Origin: FACHB-1406 sp034189065
GTDB taxonomy: Bacteria; Cyanobacteriota; Cyanobacteriia; Cyanobacteriales; Spirulinaceae
Direction: 5' to 3'
DNA: 64,000 nt
Assembly (NCBI GenBank): GCA_034189065.1
Contig: JAXHVQ010000001.1
Span: forward strand, 54,616-118,615
The notes under the pieces were generated by a model. That model was not told the origin of the DNA, ran no database searches, and was given only the letters and a program-made list of their open reading frames with translations. The position numbers and the translations under genes are program-made. This document shows positions 43,312 to 52,091 of this stretch, in pieces. Position 1 is the first letter of the stretch. Every line of letters starts with the position of its first letter.

Positions 43312-44199
43312 TCAGATTGTAAAACTTTCAGTTAAATAATTACCTTCTGAAACAACTTTAAGTTTGAATGATTCGCCCCTTTCGCCGCTCAATTCATAGG
43401 AAATAAATCGCTCTCCTTCGCGCGATTCAATTGCCCGAAAAACCTCTCCTGTTTCCGTCAAGACAATCAACTGAGTGGAATAGGGTAAAGTAGTGGTGGT
43501 ATCTCCAGGGAGAAGTTGAATATAAACAATGACGACATCGCGCGCTTCTAATTCCAAGGTTAGCAGTAAAATAAGGGGAGTTGCCAATTCGAGACGCTTG
43601 GCACGCCAAACGGTATTGCGTCGAAATGCAACTATTGTTGAAGTCGATAAAAGGGTTTCGACTGCCTGCCAAGTCGGGGAAAAGGTATTTTGTAACCATT
43701 GACTTAAACAAACCCGCGTCCCATTGGATTCGGGAATAGAATCTAGCAAACTCTCTAACGGTTGCAATTGATGCAAGGAAATAGTTTTTAAATGTTCGGA
43801 ACTTGAAGGATAGAACCCCAGAATTTGTGCTTCTTTTAAAGAAGGATTCAAGCGAATGGCAACGTAACCTCTACGTCCTTGGGTTGCTTCTGGAGAAAGC
43901 GCGATCGCGTCCTCTCCCTCCAAAACGGGACGACATTCGAGTTTTCCCCAGTCGGGAATCATAAGATCGGCAACATCAAAAATTGCTCGTAATGCCGCAT
44001 TTCCTAAGTCTCCCGCCTCCATATCGGCTTCAATATGTAACCATTTAAGGTAACGATGGACAGCCCAAACTGCTAAAGTATTGAGATAAACGCGAAGTCC
44101 CTTTTCCGGCGTTGCTTGTTGGGCGGCGAAGTGACGCGCGCGATCGCGGATTGTAGAATTTAGGGGTACGATTAAAGGAGAAGGTGTCGTCCTATTCAT
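43312..44199 (-). CDS. DUF1822-family protein
   Basis: A 295-residue cyanobacteria-restricted protein of the DUF1822 type. Visible family segments are ARHFAAQQATPEKGLRVYLN followed by TLAVWAVHRYLKWLHIEAD, RRGYVAIRLNPSLKEAQILG, and a beta-rich C-terminus. No catalytic motif, signal or membrane helix is seen. DUF1822 genes are repeatedly found next to CHAT-domain or sigma-factor genes in cyanobacteria; here it lies 145 bp upstream of the CHAT-STAND-WD40 gene on the same strand, suggesting a two-gene system. Function unknown. Confidence 0.8.
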   Translation of the reverse strand: MNRTTPSPLIVPLNSTIRDRARHFAAQQATPEKGLRVYLNTLAVWAVHRYLKWLHIEADMEAGDLGNAALRAIFDVADLMIPDWGKLECRPVLEGEDAIALSPEATQGRRGYVAIRLNPSLKEAQILGFYPSSSEHLKTISLHQLQPLESLLDSIPESNGTRVCLSQWLQNTFSPTWQAVETLLSTSTIVAFRRNTVWRAKRLELATPLILLLTLELEARDVVIVYIQLLPGDTTTTLPYSTQLIVLTETGEVFRAIESREGERFISYELSGERGESFKLKVVSEGNYLTESFTI

Positions 44200-44359
44200 A
44201 GAGATTCACGTTGGAGCTATGGTTCTTATCCTAGCAAGAGCGCGCGATCGCGATCGACAATCGATACAAAAACTTAAATCGATAACTGCTTATTGTACGA
44301 GCAAGCCAACTTAATAACAGCTTACTGTTTACTGATAACTGTTTACTGTTTACTGATTC

Positions 44360-45718
44360 ATGTCTCTTCCCCCCAAACCGCAAACTCCCGCGACGCTACG
44401 AATGCTCCAGTTAATTTTTCGTCCCCTTGCCTATTTCGACAATTATGGCAAGCAGTATGGCGATTTCTTCCGAGTTGGTAGTGCGGAAATGCCTTTCGTT
44501 TACGTCAACCACCCCCAAGCCATTCAAACTATTTTTACCGCCTCTCCCGATACCTTCGATACAACCCAAAGACAAGGCTTTTTGCGTTTATTATTGGGGG
44601 ACAACTCCTTACTTTTTTCACAAGGCAATCGCCATCAACGCCAACGACGACTATTAATGCCTCCCTTTCACGGCGATTGCTTGCGCGCTTACAGTCAGTC
44701 GATTTGCGAAATTACCCGCCAAGTGACGCAGCAATGGGAAATCGGTAAAGTCTTTTCCGTCCGCGCTACGATGCAAGAAATTACGCTGCGGACGATTCTC
44801 CAAGTCGTTTTTGGCATCCAAGAAGGAGAACGCTACAATCGTTTGCGAAGACTCATGAGTTCGATGCTCGACTCAATTGCCTCTCCTTTAAGTTCCAGTT
44901 TAATGTTTTTTCCTTCCCTCCAAAAAGATTGGGGAAATTGGAGTCCGTGGGGGCGTTTTTTACAGCGGAAACGGGAAATTGACGAACTGCTGTATGCTGA
45001 AATTAGAGAACGGCGATCGCGCAGCGCGTATCGGGCGACATCGCGATCGCAACAGCAAGATGATATCCTAAGTTTACTGCTGGCAGCGCGCGACGAAACA
45101 GGGGAAGGAATGAGCGATCGCGAATTGCGCGACGAGTTGATGACGCTGTTATTCGCCGGACACGAAACCACCTCTTCGGCGCTGTGTTGGGGTTTGTACT
45201 GGATTCACGCGCTGCCGGAAGTAGAAGAGAAATTGCGATCGCAACTCGCCGATATAAAAAGCAGCGACGATGCAATGCTGGCGACTTCCTTGCCCTATCT
45301 TACCGCCGTTTGCCAAGAAACCTTACGCATTTATCCCATCGCACCCACCACCTTCTTTCGTCGCCTCAAAGTTCCCCTCCAAGTGATGAACTATCGCCTC
45401 GAACCCGGTACCTTTCTCGTACCCTGTATTTATCTCGTCCATCAGCGGGAAGATATTTATCCTCAACCCAAACAATTTAAACCAGAACGCTTCTTAGAAC
45501 GCTCCTTTTCCCCCTACGAATACCTTCCCTTTGGCGGTGGAACTCGGCGCTGCATTGGCGCGGCGTTGGCGATGATGGAAATGCAATTAGTTTTGGCTAC
45601 CATTTTAGAGCAATTTCAACTGACCCTGACGAGTTCGCGTCCCCTTAAACCCGTGCGTCGGGGAATAACTCTTGCTCCTCCCAGTTCTTTAAAAATGGTT
45701 GCGATCGCTCGGCGTTAA
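44360..45718 (+). CDS. Cytochrome P450 (CYP110-like)
   Basis: A 452-residue P450. The oxygen-binding I-helix is LLFAGHETTSSALCWGLYW, the K-helix pair is QETLRIYP, and the haem loop is PFGGGTRRCIGAALA with the Cys ligand. The opening SLPPKPQTPATLRMLQLIFR and the absence of an N-terminal membrane anchor fit the soluble cyanobacterial CYP110 family, which hydroxylates fatty acids, terpenes or alkanes. The redox partner would be ferredoxin. A short AT-rich TGTTTACTG tandem lies just upstream (44325-44358). It is not in an obvious biosynthetic operon. Confidence 0.92.
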   Translation: MSLPPKPQTPATLRMLQLIFRPLAYFDNYGKQYGDFFRVGSAEMPFVYVNHPQAIQTIFTASPDTFDTTQRQGFLRLLLGDNSLLFSQGNRHQRQRRLLMPPFHGDCLRAYSQSICEITRQVTQQWEIGKVFSVRATMQEITLRTILQVVFGIQEGERYNRLRRLMSSMLDSIASPLSSSLMFFPSLQKDWGNWSPWGRFLQRKREIDELLYAEIRERRSRSAYRATSRSQQQDDILSLLLAARDETGEGMSDRELRDELMTLLFAGHETTSSALCWGLYWIHALPEVEEKLRSQLADIKSSDDAMLATSLPYLTAVCQETLRIYPIAPTTFFRRLKVPLQVMNYRLEPGTFLVPCIYLVHQREDIYPQPKQFKPERFLERSFSPYEYLPFGGGTRRCIGAALAMMEMQLVLATILEQFQLTLTSSRPLKPVRRGITLAPPSSLKMVAIARR

Positions 45719-45740
45719 GTTGTATAGTATTGTCGCTCCG

Positions 45741-45864
45741 AAATACAAACAGTCATGGCGAATCGTCCACTTTTTAATGATTCCTCCCTCGTCTCTTAAA
45801 TTCTTTTTAGCAGTCTTTCACGCGAAAACAGTATTCTATCTCAAATGAAAATGCTGTAGCGATT
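45741..45864 (+). repeat. Diverged TATAGCG-family repeat
   Basis: AATACAAACAGTCA at 45742 matches 16068, and GATTCCTCCCTCG with CTTAAATTCTT matches 18730. The right end, TCAAATGAAAATGCTGTAGCG, is a degraded form of the usual end. It lies upstream of the CHASE2-phosphatase gene, with 75 bp between. Confidence 0.5.
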
Positions 45865-45938
45865 GTCTTAACTGTCAAGGGGCGGGAAGCATTAGCTTTT
45901 AAGAATCCGTTCAACTCATCCCTTTTGCTCGATGCCCA

Positions 45939-48011
45939 ATGAAGCGCTTAACATCTATTCAACGTAAAATCAAAAACCTTAAATGGCGAGGTATCCTAAC
46001 AATTACCCCGAGCGTCGCGGGACTGGTCATTGTGGGCAGTGCAAGCGGGGCATTTCGCTTATTGGAATGGGCTTTTTACGACCAACTTTTGTTATTGCGT
46101 CCTCCCGAAACAATGGAAAAACGTATTGCCATTGTCACCATCGACGAAAGCGATATTCAATATGCCCAACAATGGCCGATGAGCGATCGCCGCCTATCCC
46201 AATTAATTCGCAACTTAAAAGCGCAACAACCGCACGCGATCGCCCTGGATATCTATCGCGATATTCCCGTCGAACCGGGACATTCAGAATTAGTTGAAGT
46301 CTTTAAATCGACTCCCAACCTCATTGGCGTAGAAAAAGTAGCCGGAGACTCAGTGAGTCCGCCACCAGCGTTACAGGAGTCGGGACAAGTCGCCGCCGCC
46401 GATCTTATGTTCGATGGCGATGGTAAAGTGCGTCGCGGCTTAGTTTTGGTCGGAGAACGAGAAGGACTGGGGATTAAACCGGCTTTAACCTATTTAGAAA
46501 AACAGGGAATTTCCCTCGAAGTTGTCGATGCCGATCGCCAAATTTTTGGACTGGGAAAAGCCGTTTTTGTTCCTCTGACGGGGAAAGAAAGTATCTATCG
46601 CCGTTCGGAAACTGGCGGCTATCAAATCTTATTAAACTATCGAGGCGAGTTAGACCGTTTTCCGACAATTTCCCTAGAAGACGCGCTCGAAAACCGCATT
46701 CCCGAAGATTTTTTGCGCGATCGCATTGTTTTTATCGGCGGAGTTGCCCCGAGTCTGAATGACCTTTTTCAAACCCCCTACACCAGCAAATTCTTCCAAA
46801 CTCCTCGTCTTACCCCCGGAGTCGTCGTCCATGCTAACCTTACCAGTCAGGTGTTAAGTGCTGCCCTCGAAGGTCGTGCGATGTTGCGTCCGGTGGGGAA
46901 ACTTCAACTGTGGCTGTGGATCGTTCTGTGGTCGGGGTGCAGCGCGGTTTTGGGCGCAACGATCCTGCGCGGACGTTGGGTAACCCTGGGTGGAATTTTA
47001 CTCTGCGGCGCTGCGGTAGCGATCGCGTCCTACGTTGCCTTTCAAGTGGGTCTTTGGCTGCCTGCTGTCGCTCCTCTCCTCGCCGTTGCCGGTTCTGCGA
47101 TCGCCACCATTGGCTACGTTCTCTGGGACAACCTCATGCAATCTTACCGCCAATTAGAGGACTACGCCCAAACCCTCGAACAAAAAGTCGAAGAACGAAC
47201 CGCCCAACTCGCCGACGCTAACGCCGAAATTACTCTCCTCAACCAACGCCTCCAAGCAGAAAACCTGCGCCTCAGTGCCGAACTCGACATCGCTAAACGA
47301 CTGCAACAAATGGTGTTGCCCAACACTGAAGAATTACAGGCCATTGAAACATTGGAAATTGCTGGATTTATGGAAGCGGCAGACGAGGTGGGAGGCGACT
47401 ACTACGACGTTTTGCAAAGTGAGGATGGCGTGAAAATCGCGATCGGCGACGTGACCGGACACGGTTTAGAAAGTGGCGTATTGATGATTATGGCACAAAC
47501 GGCAGTGCGAACGCTGCAAAAAAGTGGAGAAACCGATCCCGTTAAATTTTTAAATATTCTCAACCAAACGCTATATGACAACCTTCAACGCCTCAATGCT
47601 CGCAAAGAAATGACATTGGTGATGCTCGATTATAGCGAGGGAACGTTTAAGATTAGCGGACAACACGAAGAAGTTCTTCTCGTTCGCCAAAATGGGGAAA
47701 TTGAAACTATTGATACGATGCTTTTGGGCTTTCCTCTCGGTTTAGAATTCGAGATTGCCGATTTTATTGACCGTCAAGAAATTACGTTCGACAGCGGGGA
47801 TATCCTTGTCTTGTATACTGATGGAATTACAGAAGCAGAAGATTTGAATCGGAACTTTTACAGTTTCGAGCGACTGTGCGAAATCGTGCGAGACAATCGC
47901 CATTTATCCGCCGAAGCCATCCGAGACTTAGCAATCGATGACGTGCGGCGACATATTGGGCAACAGAAAGTCCTAGACGATATTACCTTAGTTGTACTCA
48001 AGCAAAAGTAA
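45939..48011 (+). CDS. CHASE2 sensor - SpoIIE/PP2C serine phosphatase
   Basis: A 690-residue membrane protein. After one N-terminal helix (ITPSVAGLVIVGSASGAF) comes a CHASE2 extracytoplasmic sensor (about 45-315; AIVTIDESDIQY, NRIPEDFLRDRIVFIGGVAP). Three closely spaced membrane helices follow (about 325-400), then a coiled coil (EQKVEERTAQLADANAEITL), and a SpoIIE-type PP2C phosphatase (about 470-690) with metal-binding EVGGDYYDV, IGDVTGHGLESG, and LYTDGITEAED. It would sense a periplasmic signal and dephosphorylate a serine/threonine target, often an anti-sigma antagonist; none is encoded nearby. It appears monocistronic. Confidence 0.92.
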   Translation: MKRLTSIQRKIKNLKWRGILTITPSVAGLVIVGSASGAFRLLEWAFYDQLLLLRPPETMEKRIAIVTIDESDIQYAQQWPMSDRRLSQLIRNLKAQQPHAIALDIYRDIPVEPGHSELVEVFKSTPNLIGVEKVAGDSVSPPPALQESGQVAAADLMFDGDGKVRRGLVLVGEREGLGIKPALTYLEKQGISLEVVDADRQIFGLGKAVFVPLTGKESIYRRSETGGYQILLNYRGELDRFPTISLEDALENRIPEDFLRDRIVFIGGVAPSLNDLFQTPYTSKFFQTPRLTPGVVVHANLTSQVLSAALEGRAMLRPVGKLQLWLWIVLWSGCSAVLGATILRGRWVTLGGILLCGAAVAIASYVAFQVGLWLPAVAPLLAVAGSAIATIGYVLWDNLMQSYRQLEDYAQTLEQKVEERTAQLADANAEITLLNQRLQAENLRLSAELDIAKRLQQMVLPNTEELQAIETLEIAGFMEAADEVGGDYYDVLQSEDGVKIAIGDVTGHGLESGVLMIMAQTAVRTLQKSGETDPVKFLNILNQTLYDNLQRLNARKEMTLVMLDYSEGTFKISGQHEEVLLVRQNGEIETIDTMLLGFPLGLEFEIADFIDRQEITFDSGDILVLYTDGITEAEDLNRNFYSFERLCEIVRDNRHLSAEAIRDLAIDDVRRHIGQQKVLDDITLVVLKQK

Positions 48012-48083
48012 GATTTTTATTTCTTTTTTTCGCTCGTCAAAATCTCTGGTATTTTTTTGGGCTACAAATTTCCTTCTTTAAGG

Positions 48084-48113
48084 TATAATAAAGCTATTAT
48101 GTCTTATGACATA
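48084..48113 (+). promoter_or_regulatory. Promoter -10 and palindrome upstream of the zinc-ribbon gene
   Basis: TATAAT at 48084-48089 is an ideal -10 box. TATGTC-TTAT-GACATA (48098-48113) is a perfect 6-bp inverted repeat located about where transcription would start, a typical repressor position. The ORF begins 27 bp further on. Confidence 0.55.
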
Positions 48114-48139
48114 TTCCCTTTTAAAAATAGATTAAAAAA

Positions 48140-48316
48140 ATGAAAAAAGTTCAAAAAGTTCGCTGTCCCAACTGTGGAAGTTTTGCCGAGCGACATTATT
48201 TCCTCAGTAAATCTCTTGTTCAAACTCAATGCCCTGCCTGCGATTACTTCATGGTGAATTGCCTGCCGACTTGGAGTGTCGTCGAGGCTTACGCTCCTGG
48301 CATTTCAGCACGCTAA
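48140..48316 (+). CDS. 58-residue zinc-ribbon protein (cyanobacterial 'PriA-like' small protein)
   Basis: ATG 48140 encodes 58 residues with two CxxC pairs, VRCPNCGSFAERHY and TQCPACDYFMVN, and the end VVEAYAPGISAR. Small proteins of this exact form are common in cyanobacteria and often mislabelled replication restart helicase PriA because of the shared zinc ribbon. It is far too short for a helicase. A role in nucleic-acid or redox binding is only inferred. It has its own TATAAT promoter with an overlapping palindrome. Confidence 0.85.
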   Translation: MKKVQKVRCPNCGSFAERHYFLSKSLVQTQCPACDYFMVNCLPTWSVVEAYAPGISAR

Positions 48317-48480
48317 ACTCGACCGCGAAAAACCCAGGATCGATACGATTAGCGGACGGATTTGAGGGTGCATAGCTTTACCTTAGCCCTTAATGCCTCC
48401 CCTAAAAGGAGGAAAATTTCTCGGTTTAGCAATGGAAATCACTAAAGGCTGTTTCGCTGAGTTTCCGTCTGCATTGCTTC

Positions 48481-48620
48481 TATAGCGTTTTTATTTGAGT
48501 TGTAAAATCTTAACGGAAGAATAGAAGAATAGAAGAATAGAAAAATTCAAGAGGCTTTGAGAAGTTATTGAAAGTATGTAATATTCTTCTACTGTTTACA
48601 TTTCATTGGTCAACGCTATA
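48481..48620. repeat. TATAGCG-family MITE, 140 bp
   Basis: The left end TATAGCGTTTTTATTTGAG and the right end (complement of TATAGCGTTGACC) form a partly conserved inverted pair. Inside are AGAATAGAAGAATAG tandem units. The left end extends as GTTGTAAAA, the same extension found in other copies. Confidence 0.65.
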
Positions 48621-48731
48621 TCAAACGTTTAAATGCGTAACAGCTTACCTTTATTTCTGTCTAGGTGCGTAATCTCTTTTTGAAGCAGCGATCGCGCCGT
48701 ATTTTTCCTCGTCTTTATGCCAATCGCTCGG

Positions 48732-48836
48732 TAAGTAGGTGGGCAAAAATAAACGCATAACCTCGAAAACCGTATTCCTTGCCAGGTAAGGGTTTTAGCT
48801 GGAGATATTGTTCTTTTAATTACGCCCACCTACTTA
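48732..48836. repeat. MITE with perfect 13-bp TAAGTAGGTGGGC termini
   Basis: TAAGTAGGTGGGC at 48732-48744 and its exact complement at 48824-48836 bound a 105-bp element. It contains no coding sequence; a 66-codon open frame on the minus strand overlaps it but has no protein-like features. Comparable ends occur on IS-derived elements in other cyanobacteria (from memory). Confidence 0.8.
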
Positions 48837-49027
48837 AATATCTTTGGCAATCTTATCGCGTCCTGAAAATTAAAAGTTCGCGCATTGGTGCGTTTCACTT
48901 GAAGTGAATTAGCTTTTGTCTCAACTTACCCTCGAACAGAAGGGCATTGCATTGCAATGCCCGCACATAACTCAACAAATTTTAATCTTAATTGTTTCAA
49001 TCCGACTGGATTCGTAGCGTCGCTAAA

Positions 49028-49330
49028 TCAACCTTCTTCACCTCTTTCTGCCGTCGTACTCGGCGACGAATTGTACAGCGCGTCAAGACGAGCGCGAGCA
49101 TCGTCCACATTCTCAGAACGCACGACCAGTAGCGGTTCGTTGACCAGTTGACCGTTGTCGTCGAGGAGTTCGGGGTGAGGTGGGGAGGAGCGTTGGTAGG
49201 AGGCAAAGGGTGGCGCTGAGGAGTAGCGGCGTTGGGATTCTACACTTAAGCTAATTAAATTGCGAATAAGATTGCCGATCGCGAAAAAGGCAATAATTGT
49301 AAAAGCTAAGATGTAAAGAAGATGTAACAT
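49028..49330 (-). CDS. DUF2973 membrane protein
   Basis: A 100-residue protein beginning MLHLLYILAFTIIAFFAIGN then LIRNLISLSVESQRRY, a single N-terminal membrane helix with a basic flank, followed by a proline/serine-rich linker and a short conserved patch (GQLVNEPLLVVRSENVDDAR, then ARLDALYNSSP). This is the DUF2973 pattern, restricted to cyanobacteria. It follows the DUF2605 gene on the same strand by about 170 bp, an association conserved in the phylum. Function unknown. Confidence 0.85.
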   Translation of the reverse strand: MLHLLYILAFTIIAFFAIGNLIRNLISLSVESQRRYSSAPPFASYQRSSPPHPELLDDNGQLVNEPLLVVRSENVDDARARLDALYNSSPSTTAERGEEG

Positions 49331-49503
49331 TTTCGGTTTTCCTTTTGACGAGAGACTCGATACTTACGTATTTATACTTGATTTGAAACAGTAAAGGTCT
49401 AAATTGAATTGGATTTAGAGCCAGCGGGCGAGAGAAAAGAGCAATCGCTTCTCTATTATCCCAAAAGAGTGGGAGAAGCGCGAAAACGGCAGCTTTTTTG
49501 AAG

Positions 49504-49833
49504 TTATTCCTGTTGCTGTTGCTTTTCGACAGAGCGCCACTTCCTCGACACCTGCCAGCATTCCCCGACCAAACGATGCCAGGGTTTTAGGGTTGCCGGG
49601 TCGATACCCGCACTGCCGTCTGTTGCCCGGAATAGCATCTTCGCCGCGCCAACTTCCTGCTGGGCTTCCTTCAGACGCGACAGCAGATGGTCTTGTTCTT
49701 GGGGCGAAAGAAATGTGAGTCTCTCAGATTCTAGCAAAGTTTGCGATCGCGAAAACCAATATTGAAAATCTTCTAACAGCGGCTCCAGGATAGTCTTGAG
49801 CAACTCTTTCTCCGGCGGCTCGGTCAACGACAT
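49504..49833 (-). CDS. DUF2605 protein
   Basis: A 109-residue soluble helical protein of the cyanobacterial DUF2605 family: EKELLKTILEPLLEDFQYWF, LESERLTFLSPQEQDHLLSR and a region VGAAKMLFRATDGSAGID. It precedes the DUF2973 gene in the same direction. No enzyme motif or membrane segment is visible. Function unknown. Confidence 0.85.
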   Translation of the reverse strand: MSLTEPPEKELLKTILEPLLEDFQYWFSRSQTLLESERLTFLSPQEQDHLLSRLKEAQQEVGAAKMLFRATDGSAGIDPATLKPWHRLVGECWQVSRKWRSVEKQQQQE

Positions 49834-50104
49834 TGGCGATTTGGTTCATTGAGTGACGGCAGTTCCCTCAATCTTAACATTTTTTACAAAAATTCATAAA
49901 ATTAGTCATTTGTCCTTCGTCCTTGGTTCTTGGAGCGTAGTACGATCTAGCTATGACGTGATACACGCGATCGCGATTAACGATCTCAGTGTCATACAGC
50001 CGATCTAAAATAGACGAAGGAATGCCAAAAATCCGAGCATCTCCCAGCATCGAACACAATTAGACAGAAAGTAGAACCCGTTTGCGGGAAGAAAAAAATC
50101 AACC

Positions 50105-51919
50105 ATGTCCCAGGACAACAACAACGAACAACCCATCCGACTCCCTCGCAGCAGCGAATCCGAAGCCCTTCAAAAAATTCGCCACACCGCCTCCCACGTC
50201 ATGGCAATGGCGGTGCAAAAGTTGTTCCCCCAGGCGCAAGTCACTATTGGTCCGTGGACAGAAACGGGATTCTACTACGACTTCGACAGTCCCGAACCCT
50301 TCACCGAACAGGACTTAAAATCCATCAAAAAACAGATGGATAAAATCGTCAAGAAAAAACTGCCCGTCATTCGCGAAGAAGTCTCGCGCGAAGAAGCAAA
50401 ACAGCGCATCGCAACAATCCAAGAACCCTACAAACTGGAAATTCTTGACGACATCAAAACCGAACCCATTACCATCTATCACCTGGGCGAGGAATGGTGG
50501 GACTTGTGCGCCGGACCTCACCTCGACAATACCAAAGAACTTAACTCAAAAGCGATCGCTCTCGAAAGCGTGGCGGGGGCATACTGGCGCGGCGATGAAA
50601 CCAAAGCCCAACTGCAACGCATCTATGCAACGGCTTGGGAAACCCCCGAACAACTCGCCGAATACAAGCGGCGCAAACAAGAAGCCCTCAAACGAGATCA
50701 TCGCAAGCTGGGTAAGGAATTGGGACTGTTTATTTTCTCAGATCCCGTCGGCCCCGGCTTACCCCTGTGGACTCCCAAAGGGACAATTTTGCGCTCCACC
50801 CTCGAAGACTTCCTCAAACACGAACAACTCAAACGCGGCTACCAACAAGTCGTCACGCCTCACGTTGCCCGCGTCGATTTGTTTAAAATCTCCGGTCACT
50901 GGCAAAATTATAAAGAAGATATGTTCCCGATGATGGCGGAGAACTCCGAAGAGGCGGCTCTCGAACGGGGTTTTGCTCTCAAACCGATGAACTGTCCGTT
51001 CCATATTCAAATTTATCAAAGCGAGTTGCGGTCCTATCGCGAATTGCCCTTGCGCTTGGCAGAATTTGGGACGGTTTATCGTTACGAACAGTCGGGAGAA
51101 TTGGGCGGTTTAACGCGGGTGCGCGGGTTCACTGTAGATGATTCCCATTTGTTTGTCGCCCCCGAACAGTTGGACGATGAGTTTCTGAAAGTTGTCGATT
51201 TAATTCTGTCGGTATTTAAGGCGTTGCAACTGAAAAACTTTAAGGCGCGTTTGAGTTTTCGCGATCCTCAATCGGATAAATATATTGGTTCCCAGGATGC
51301 GTGGAACAAGGCAGAAAATGCCATTCGTCGCGCCGTCCAGCATTTGGAAATGGATTATTTTGAAGCGCCGGGGGAAGCGGCATTTTACGGCCCTAAACTC
51401 GATTTTATCTTCCAAGATGTGTTGGAACGGGAGTGGCAGTTGGGAACGGTTCAGGTAGATTATAATTTGCCCGAACGGTTCGAGTTGGAATATGTCGCCG
51501 AAGATGGTTCTCGCCAGCGTCCGGTGATGATTCACCGCGCGCCTTTTGGTTCGGTGGAACGGTTAATTGGGATTTTAATTGAGGAGTATGCGGGAGATTT
51601 TCCGCTGTGGTTGGCCCCCGAACAGGTACGATTGTTGTGCGTCAGCGATGAGTTTTTGGGTTACGCCCGGGAAGTGGTTGGGAAGATGCAAGCAGAAGGC
51701 ATTCGCGCGCGCGTCGATACCAGCGGGGAACGCTTGGGGAAACTCATTCGCAACGCTGAGAAGGGGAAAGTGCCGGTGATGGGAATTGTGGGCGCGAAGG
51801 AGGTGGAGGCGAGTGCGTTGAGTATTCGGACTCGCGCTTCTGGGGAGTTGGGCGCTATTCCCACCGCAGAAGTGGTGGAACGGTTGAAGGTGGCAAATCG
51901 CGATCGCGTTAATTTCTAA
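50105..51919 (+). CDS. thrS: Threonyl-tRNA synthetase (form without TGS domain)
   Basis: A 604-residue class II synthetase that charges tRNA-Thr. It begins directly with the editing domain (IRHTASHVMAMAVQKLFPQA, His-x3-His), while the N-terminal TGS domain of E. coli ThrS is absent, which is usual in cyanobacteria. The catalytic core has motif 2 region YRYEQSGELGGLTRVRGFTV, the zinc Cys in LKPMNCPFHIQI and motif 3 HRAPFGSVERLIGILIEEYA. The C-terminal anticodon-binding domain starts at LPLWLAPEQVRLL-type sequence. No T-box is expected or seen. Confidence 0.96.
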   Translation: MSQDNNNEQPIRLPRSSESEALQKIRHTASHVMAMAVQKLFPQAQVTIGPWTETGFYYDFDSPEPFTEQDLKSIKKQMDKIVKKKLPVIREEVSREEAKQRIATIQEPYKLEILDDIKTEPITIYHLGEEWWDLCAGPHLDNTKELNSKAIALESVAGAYWRGDETKAQLQRIYATAWETPEQLAEYKRRKQEALKRDHRKLGKELGLFIFSDPVGPGLPLWTPKGTILRSTLEDFLKHEQLKRGYQQVVTPHVARVDLFKISGHWQNYKEDMFPMMAENSEEAALERGFALKPMNCPFHIQIYQSELRSYRELPLRLAEFGTVYRYEQSGELGGLTRVRGFTVDDSHLFVAPEQLDDEFLKVVDLILSVFKALQLKNFKARLSFRDPQSDKYIGSQDAWNKAENAIRRAVQHLEMDYFEAPGEAAFYGPKLDFIFQDVLEREWQLGTVQVDYNLPERFELEYVAEDGSRQRPVMIHRAPFGSVERLIGILIEEYAGDFPLWLAPEQVRLLCVSDEFLGYAREVVGKMQAEGIRARVDTSGERLGKLIRNAEKGKVPVMGIVGAKEVEASALSIRTRASGELGAIPTAEVVERLKVANRDRVNF

Positions 51920-51995
51920 TAGTTCCTATTATCATCGATCGGCTTTTTTGTCAAGAGTCGATCGATGTTTGGCTACATCAAGAGCGATCGCGTAA

Positions 51996-52089
51996 TATAG
52001 CGTTTCTCATATATATATATTCTGAATTCTTCCATTCTGAATTCTGAATTCTAGACATCAAGTTTGGCAACTCAAATAGAACCGCTATA
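51996..52089. repeat. TATAGCG-family MITE, 94 bp, touching a start codon
   Basis: The left end TATAGCGTTTCTCATATAT and the right end GGCAACTCAAATAGAACCGC then TATA are inverted relatives. AATTCTGAATTCT-type units fill the middle. The right end is two bases before ATG 52092 of the methyltransferase gene, so the native leader of that gene has been replaced. Confidence 0.75.
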
Positions 52090-52091
52090 AA

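Larger units (their letters stand above)
48317..49027. other. Long intergenic region carrying two MITEs
   Basis: No gene is supported here. The interval holds a TATAGCG-family MITE (48481-48620) and a TAAGTAGGTGGGC-ended element (48732-48836). Between the zinc-ribbon gene and the first MITE, CCTCCCCTAAAAGGAGG (48398-48414) is a palindrome that could terminate the small gene. A GGCATTGCATTGCAATGCCC palindrome (48942-48961) lies before the DUF2973 gene's end. Confidence 0.6.

Noticed and set aside
48629..48829. 66-codon minus-strand frame
   Set aside because: It mostly coincides with the TAAGTAGGTGGGC-ended MITE and has no protein features.
49874..50059. 61-codon minus-strand frame upstream of thrS (LGDARIFGIPSSILDRLYDT)
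   Set aside because: The middle is protein-like, but the end is derived from the dispersed GTCATTTGTCCTT repeat and I recognise no family. Could be a small remnant; not enough to call.
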